Origin: Azospirillum melinis
GTDB lineage: Bacteria > Pseudomonadota > Alphaproteobacteria > Azospirillales > Azospirillaceae
Assembly (NCBI RefSeq): GCF_013340935.1
Contig: NZ_WHOS01000015.1
Span: forward strand, 1 to 64,000
Direction of reading: 5' to 3'
Length of the DNA stretch: 64,000 nucleotides
The translations under genes and the position numbers were made by a program. The notes under the pieces were generated by a model. It did no database searches. It worked only from the letters and a program-made list of their open reading frames with translations, and had not been told where the DNA came from. Positions 61,110 to 64,000 of the stretch are shown in pieces (within the stretch, counting starts at the first letter, position 1; each line of letters begins with the position of its first letter).

Positions 61110-61352
61110 ATGAAGGCCAAGGTTCACGTCACCCTCAAGCGCGGCGTTCTCGACCCCCAGGGCAAGGCCATTGCGCACGCGCTGCACACGCTGGGCTTCG
61201 ACGGCGTCGAGGACGTCCGCGCCGGCAAGGTGATCGAGCTGCAGCTCAAGAGCACCGACGAGGCGACTGCCCGCAAAGAGGTCGAGGCGATGTGCAGCAA
61301 GCTTCTCGCCAACACCGTGATTGAGGACTACGCCATCGAGCTGGTGGCCTGA
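61110..61352 (+). CDS. purS: Phosphoribosylformylglycinamidine synthase subunit PurS
   Basis: PurS (80 aa) is the small bridging subunit of the three-part FGAM synthase PurSQL. MKAKVHVTLKRGVLDPQGKA, then HTLGFDGVEDVRAGKVIEL and CSKLLANTVIEDYAIEL, match the family throughout. purQ and purL, which often follow purS, are not within the remaining window; the next gene is an unrelated DNA glycosylase. Confidence 0.94.
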   Translation: MKAKVHVTLKRGVLDPQGKAIAHALHTLGFDGVEDVRAGKVIELQLKSTDEATARKEVEAMCSKLLANTVIEDYAIELVA

Positions 61353-61400
61353 TCCGCCGCCAGCCTTGATTCAGCGGTTTTCCGGAGTGGAGCGCGGCAG

Positions 61401-62033
61401 ATGAGCGTTGAACATCTGGCCGCGCTCGACCCTATTTTCGCCGAATGCCTGCGCGTCGGCGGCCCGGTGATCCGTGACTTCACCCGGCCGACCGGTTTCG
61501 TCGGCCTGCTGCGTATGGTGATGGAGCAGCAGCTCTCCACCAAGGTGGCGCTGGCGCTCTGGGCCAAGCTGCAGGACCGGCTGGGCGGCACCGTCACCCC
61601 CGACGCCATCCTGGCGCTGGACGACGACAGCTTGCGCGCCTGCGGTTTCTCCCGCCAGAAGATCGGTTATGCCCGCGGCCTCGCCGAGGCGGTGGCGAGC
61701 GGGCGGCTCGATTTCGACATCATCCATGACCTGCCCGACGAGGAGGCGATTGCCCGGCTCGTCGCGCTGAAGGGCATCGGCCGCTGGAGTGCGGAGGTCT
61801 ATCTGATGACCACGCTCGACCGGCCCGACATCTGGCCCATCGGCGATCTGGCGATCCAGCTGGGCGTCCAGCGGCTGAAGGGCTGGGCGGACAAGCCGAC
61901 GGCGAAGCAACTGATCGAGGTGGCTGAGCCCTGGCGACCCCATCGCTCGCTGGCGGCTCGGCTGGTCTGGCACCATTACGTGGCGTTGCAGGAGCAGGCG
62001 AGGGCGGCGCGAGGTTTGCCGCCGTCGCGGTGA
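61401..62033 (+). CDS. DNA-3-methyladenine glycosylase II (AlkA-type, HhH-GPD)
   Basis: A 210-aa base-excision repair enzyme that removes alkylated purines. The helix-hairpin-helix LVALKGIGRWSAEVYLM is followed by the catalytic aspartate in WPIGDLAIQLG. It lacks the N-terminal TBP-like domain of E. coli AlkA, so it is the short form. No Ada-type regulator is nearby. It converges on the kinase gene with a ten-base gap. Confidence 0.92.
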   Translation: MSVEHLAALDPIFAECLRVGGPVIRDFTRPTGFVGLLRMVMEQQLSTKVALALWAKLQDRLGGTVTPDAILALDDDSLRACGFSRQKIGYARGLAEAVASGRLDFDIIHDLPDEEAIARLVALKGIGRWSAEVYLMTTLDRPDIWPIGDLAIQLGVQRLKGWADKPTAKQLIEVAEPWRPHRSLAARLVWHHYVALQEQARAARGLPPSR

Positions 62034-62043
62034 TCGGAAAGCC

Positions 62044-63015
62044 TCATCCCGCCAGCACCGGCAGCCGCCACCCCGCCAGCGTGATCTCCACCGGCAGCCG
62101 CGCCAGCACGTCGCCGTCGCCCTGCACCGCGTCGGCGAACAGCCCGTCTCCGGCCGGTCCCTCGATCCGCACGCGCCTGACCGTCACCACCCGATAGTCC
62201 GGAAAGCGCGCCAGCCGCCCGGCGGTGACACCCCAGACATAGCGCAACGCATTCAGCCGCCCACCGCGCGGGAACAGGCAGACATGCAGCTCCGGCTCCG
62301 TCAGCCGCGCATCGGGCGCGCAGATGAAGCGGCCGCCGTAGAAATGCCCCTTGGCGACGATGACCGACGCCAGTTCCTGTGCCTCCCCGTCGTCCAAGAT
62401 GACCCGATAGCGGTGGTCCGGCCGCGTCGCCAGCTGCACCAGCGTCTCCGCAACATAGGCGCCCTTGCCGATCAGCCGCTTCACCCTGGGATCGACCCGC
62501 TCCACCACCCGCGCGTCCAGCCCGACCCCGGCCATCAGCGAGAACACCCGCCCGTTCGCCTGCGCCGGCCAGATCATCGTCCGCTTTCCGCCGGCAATTG
62601 CCGCCGCGATGCGATCCGCATCCATCGTCAGGCCAAGTTCGGCCGCCAGCACATTGGCGGTGCCCATCGGCACGATGCCGAGCGGCAGAGGCTTGCCCGC
62701 CTCGGCATGGGTGGCCAGCCCGTTGATGACCTCGTTGATGGTGCCGTCGCCGCCGGCCGCCACCACCGCATCCACTTCGGCGGGATCGGCTGCGCGGGCG
62801 AACGCCTCCGCATCGCCGCGCCTGCCGGTCGGCCTGACTGTCACGCCGATGCCGCGTGCCTCCAGCCGGGCGACCACCGCGCGGAGCCGCCGTGCCCGCC
62901 GCCCGCCGGCGGTCGGGTTGTGGATCACCAGCAGCCGCCGCACGTCGATGGCCGCATCCTCGCCGCTGCCCGTGCCAACCGCCGGGTTTTCGCCCACCAG
63001 AACCGTGTCGCGCAC
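62044..63015 (-). CDS. Diacylglycerol kinase / sphingosine kinase family lipid kinase
   Basis: A 323-aa soluble lipid kinase of the YegS/DgkB fold. VIHNPTAGGRRARRL and the nucleotide loop VAAGGDGTINEVINGL, then GIVPMGTANVLA, identify the family. The start is GTG 63015, supported by AGGGAGAG. It lies divergent from an LpxH-like gene, suggesting membrane-lipid metabolism, but which lipid is phosphorylated is unknown. Confidence 0.9.
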   Translation of the reverse strand: MRDTVLVGENPAVGTGSGEDAAIDVRRLLVIHNPTAGGRRARRLRAVVARLEARGIGVTVRPTGRRGDAEAFARAADPAEVDAVVAAGGDGTINEVINGLATHAEAGKPLPLGIVPMGTANVLAAELGLTMDADRIAAAIAGGKRTMIWPAQANGRVFSLMAGVGLDARVVERVDPRVKRLIGKGAYVAETLVQLATRPDHRYRVILDDGEAQELASVIVAKGHFYGGRFICAPDARLTEPELHVCLFPRGGRLNALRYVWGVTAGRLARFPDYRVVTVRRVRIEGPAGDGLFADAVQGDGDVLARLPVEITLAGWRLPVLAG

Positions 63016-63159
63016 CGATTCGCTCTCCCTGACCGGCGCCAGGGGCGCCTTCTGTTGCAGAACAGTGAAGGTCCTGCGGCGGTTCCGTTACAGTAAAACT
63101 GCGACGGTGTGACGATAGCCCAAATTGTTGTGACGAATAGGTGCGGCTGTTTCAAATCA

Positions 63160-63189
63160 TTGTCAAGGCATGCTTCTTTCCTTTATACG
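63160..63189 (+). promoter_or_regulatory. Promoter of the LpxH-like gene
   Basis: TTGTCA (63160-63165), an 18-base spacer and TATACG (63184-63189) predict a start near 63196, 40 bases before the ATG at 63236. It lies in an AT-richer part of the divergent gap 63016-63235. Confidence 0.55.
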
Positions 63190-63235
63190 GAAGTTGTCTT
63201 GATGGCCATCGGCCAGGGCGACGACGGAGCGGAAG

Positions 63236-64000
63236 ATGGACGCCGTCCCAGCGGTCAAGCGTTACCGCAGCATTTGGATATCCGACGTTCATCTTGGAAC
63301 GCGCGGCTGTCAGGCGGAATTGCTTCTCGATTTCCTGAAGCACACCGAATCGGATCACCTGTTCCTGGTCGGCGACATCGTCGACGGCTGGCGGCTGAAG
63401 AAAAGCTGGTACTGGCCGCAGGCCCACAATGACGTGGTGCAGAAGATCATGCGCCGCGCCCGCAAGGGGGTGGAGGTCTATTACATCCCCGGCAACCATG
63501 ACGAGGCGGCGCGCGATTACGTCGGGCTTCAATTCGGCGGCGTGCATGTGGTGGACGAATGGGTCCACACCACCGCCGACGGCCGCCGCCTGCTGATCAC
63601 CCACGGCGACAAGTTCGACGCGGTGGTGCGTTACGCCAAGTGGCTGGCCCTGCTCGGCGACCATGCCTACGTCACGCTGCTGCACGTCAACACCCTGTTC
63701 AACTGGGTGCGCCGCAAGCTCGGCTTCAATTACTGGTCGCTGTCGGCCTATCTGAAGCACAAGGCGAAGACCGCGGTCGAATTCATCGGCAAATACGAAG
63801 AAGCTTTGGGCGACGAAGCCCGCCGCCGCAAGGTCGACGGTGTCGTCTGCGGCCACATCCACACCGCCGAGATGCGCGACATCGAAGGAATCCTCTATTG
63901 CAACGACGGCGATTGGGTCGAGTCCTGCACCGCCTTGGTCGAGCACGACAGTGGCGCGCTGGAAATCATCCACTGGACGGAGGTCATGGCGCAGCGGCTT
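63236..64000 (+). CDS. UDP-2,3-diacylglucosamine diphosphatase-like phosphoesterase (3' truncated by window)
   Basis: The first 255 codons of a calcineurin-type metallophosphoesterase; the gene runs off the end. Metal-ligand motifs are complete: WISDVHLGT, LVGDIVDGW, IPGNHDEAAR, LITHGDKFD and VCGHIHTAEM. The pattern fits COG2908/LpxH-like enzymes, which cleave UDP-2,3-diacylglucosamine in lipid A synthesis. Many alphaproteobacteria use LpxI for that step, so the substrate here may differ. ATG 63236 is preceded by GGAG; an ATG at 63202 is in another frame. Confidence 0.88.
   Translation, partial: MDAVPAVKRYRSIWISDVHLGTRGCQAELLLDFLKHTESDHLFLVGDIVDGWRLKKSWYWPQAHNDVVQKIMRRARKGVEVYYIPGNHDEAARDYVGLQFGGVHVVDEWVHTTADGRRLLITHGDKFDAVVRYAKWLALLGDHAYVTLLHVNTLFNWVRRKLGFNYWSLSAYLKHKAKTAVEFIGKYEEALGDEARRRKVDGVVCGHIHTAEMRDIEGILYCNDGDWVESCTALVEHDSGALEIIHWTEVMAQRL

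Noticed and set aside
63109-63432. A 107-codon + strand frame over the start of the LpxH-like gene
   Set aside because: It is out of frame with the clear metallophosphoesterase and encodes no known motif.

Overview
This window is high-GC chromosomal DNA from an alphaproteobacterium, most likely a Rhodospirillales member of the Azospirillum type. Supporting signs are the RpoB/RpoC/EF-Tu sequences, a DUF1476 protein (the alphaproteobacterial F1-ATPase zeta-subunit family), PurS next to PurC, and tripartite tricarboxylate and RlpA/CreA/DUF1127 genes typical of this group. The genus is an inference from sequence character; no search was run. I saw no rRNA, tRNA, CRISPR array, transposase or prophage gene.

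Positions 1-26520 are the core transcription/translation block, all on the + strand: rplJ-rplL-rpoB-rpoC, a strong terminator, then the str operon (rpsL-rpsG-fusA-tuf), then the S10 and spc operons run together (rpsJ to adk, 23 genes). Regulatory DNA is unusually readable here. There are hairpins in the rplJ leader, a double hairpin between rplL and rpoB, a hairpin between rpoB and rpoC, a consensus promoter plus attenuator-like leader before rpsL, and a TTGACA promoter followed by a three-hairpin leader ending in a full intrinsic terminator before rpsJ. Two things are odd. EF-G is a divergent copy with altered domain IV loops and less biased codon use than its neighbours. The alpha operon (rpsM-rpsK-rpoA-rplQ), which normally follows adk, is absent.

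Positions 26546-44426 hold metabolic and transport genes: a FadR/PdhR-type GntR regulator with a PdhR-like box beside its own start codon, a DMT exporter, a cysteine-rich lipoprotein, an N-formylglutamate amidohydrolase paired with a GCS2-type carboxylate-amine ligase, a divergent ferric ABC transporter (fbpABC order) and metY with an attenuator-like leader, an orphan three-PAS histidine kinase, queC, and a divergent tripartite tricarboxylate transporter (tctC versus tctBA).

Positions 44427-64000 carry mostly single genes: cupin and HAD genes, a DUF1127 protein, an ornithine/lysine decarboxylase behind a structured leader with a 40-codon upstream ORF, MgtC, a Bcr/CflA efflux pump, ribF, a MaoC hydratase, RlpA, hydrolases, an AI-2E-family permease, CreA, an M14 deacylase, a second N-formylglutamate amidohydrolase, the ATPase zeta subunit, a TANGO2-like protein, purC-purS (without purQ), a 3-methyladenine glycosylase, a diacylglycerol-kinase-family protein and a 3'-truncated LpxH-type phosphoesterase at the window edge.

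No single large undescribed system is evident. The best candidates for new biology are cis-regulatory: the decarboxylase leader with its upstream ORF, the S10 and metY leaders, and the operator arrays. At protein level they are the divergent EF-G and the Cys-rich lipoprotein with a Tudor-like C-terminus.
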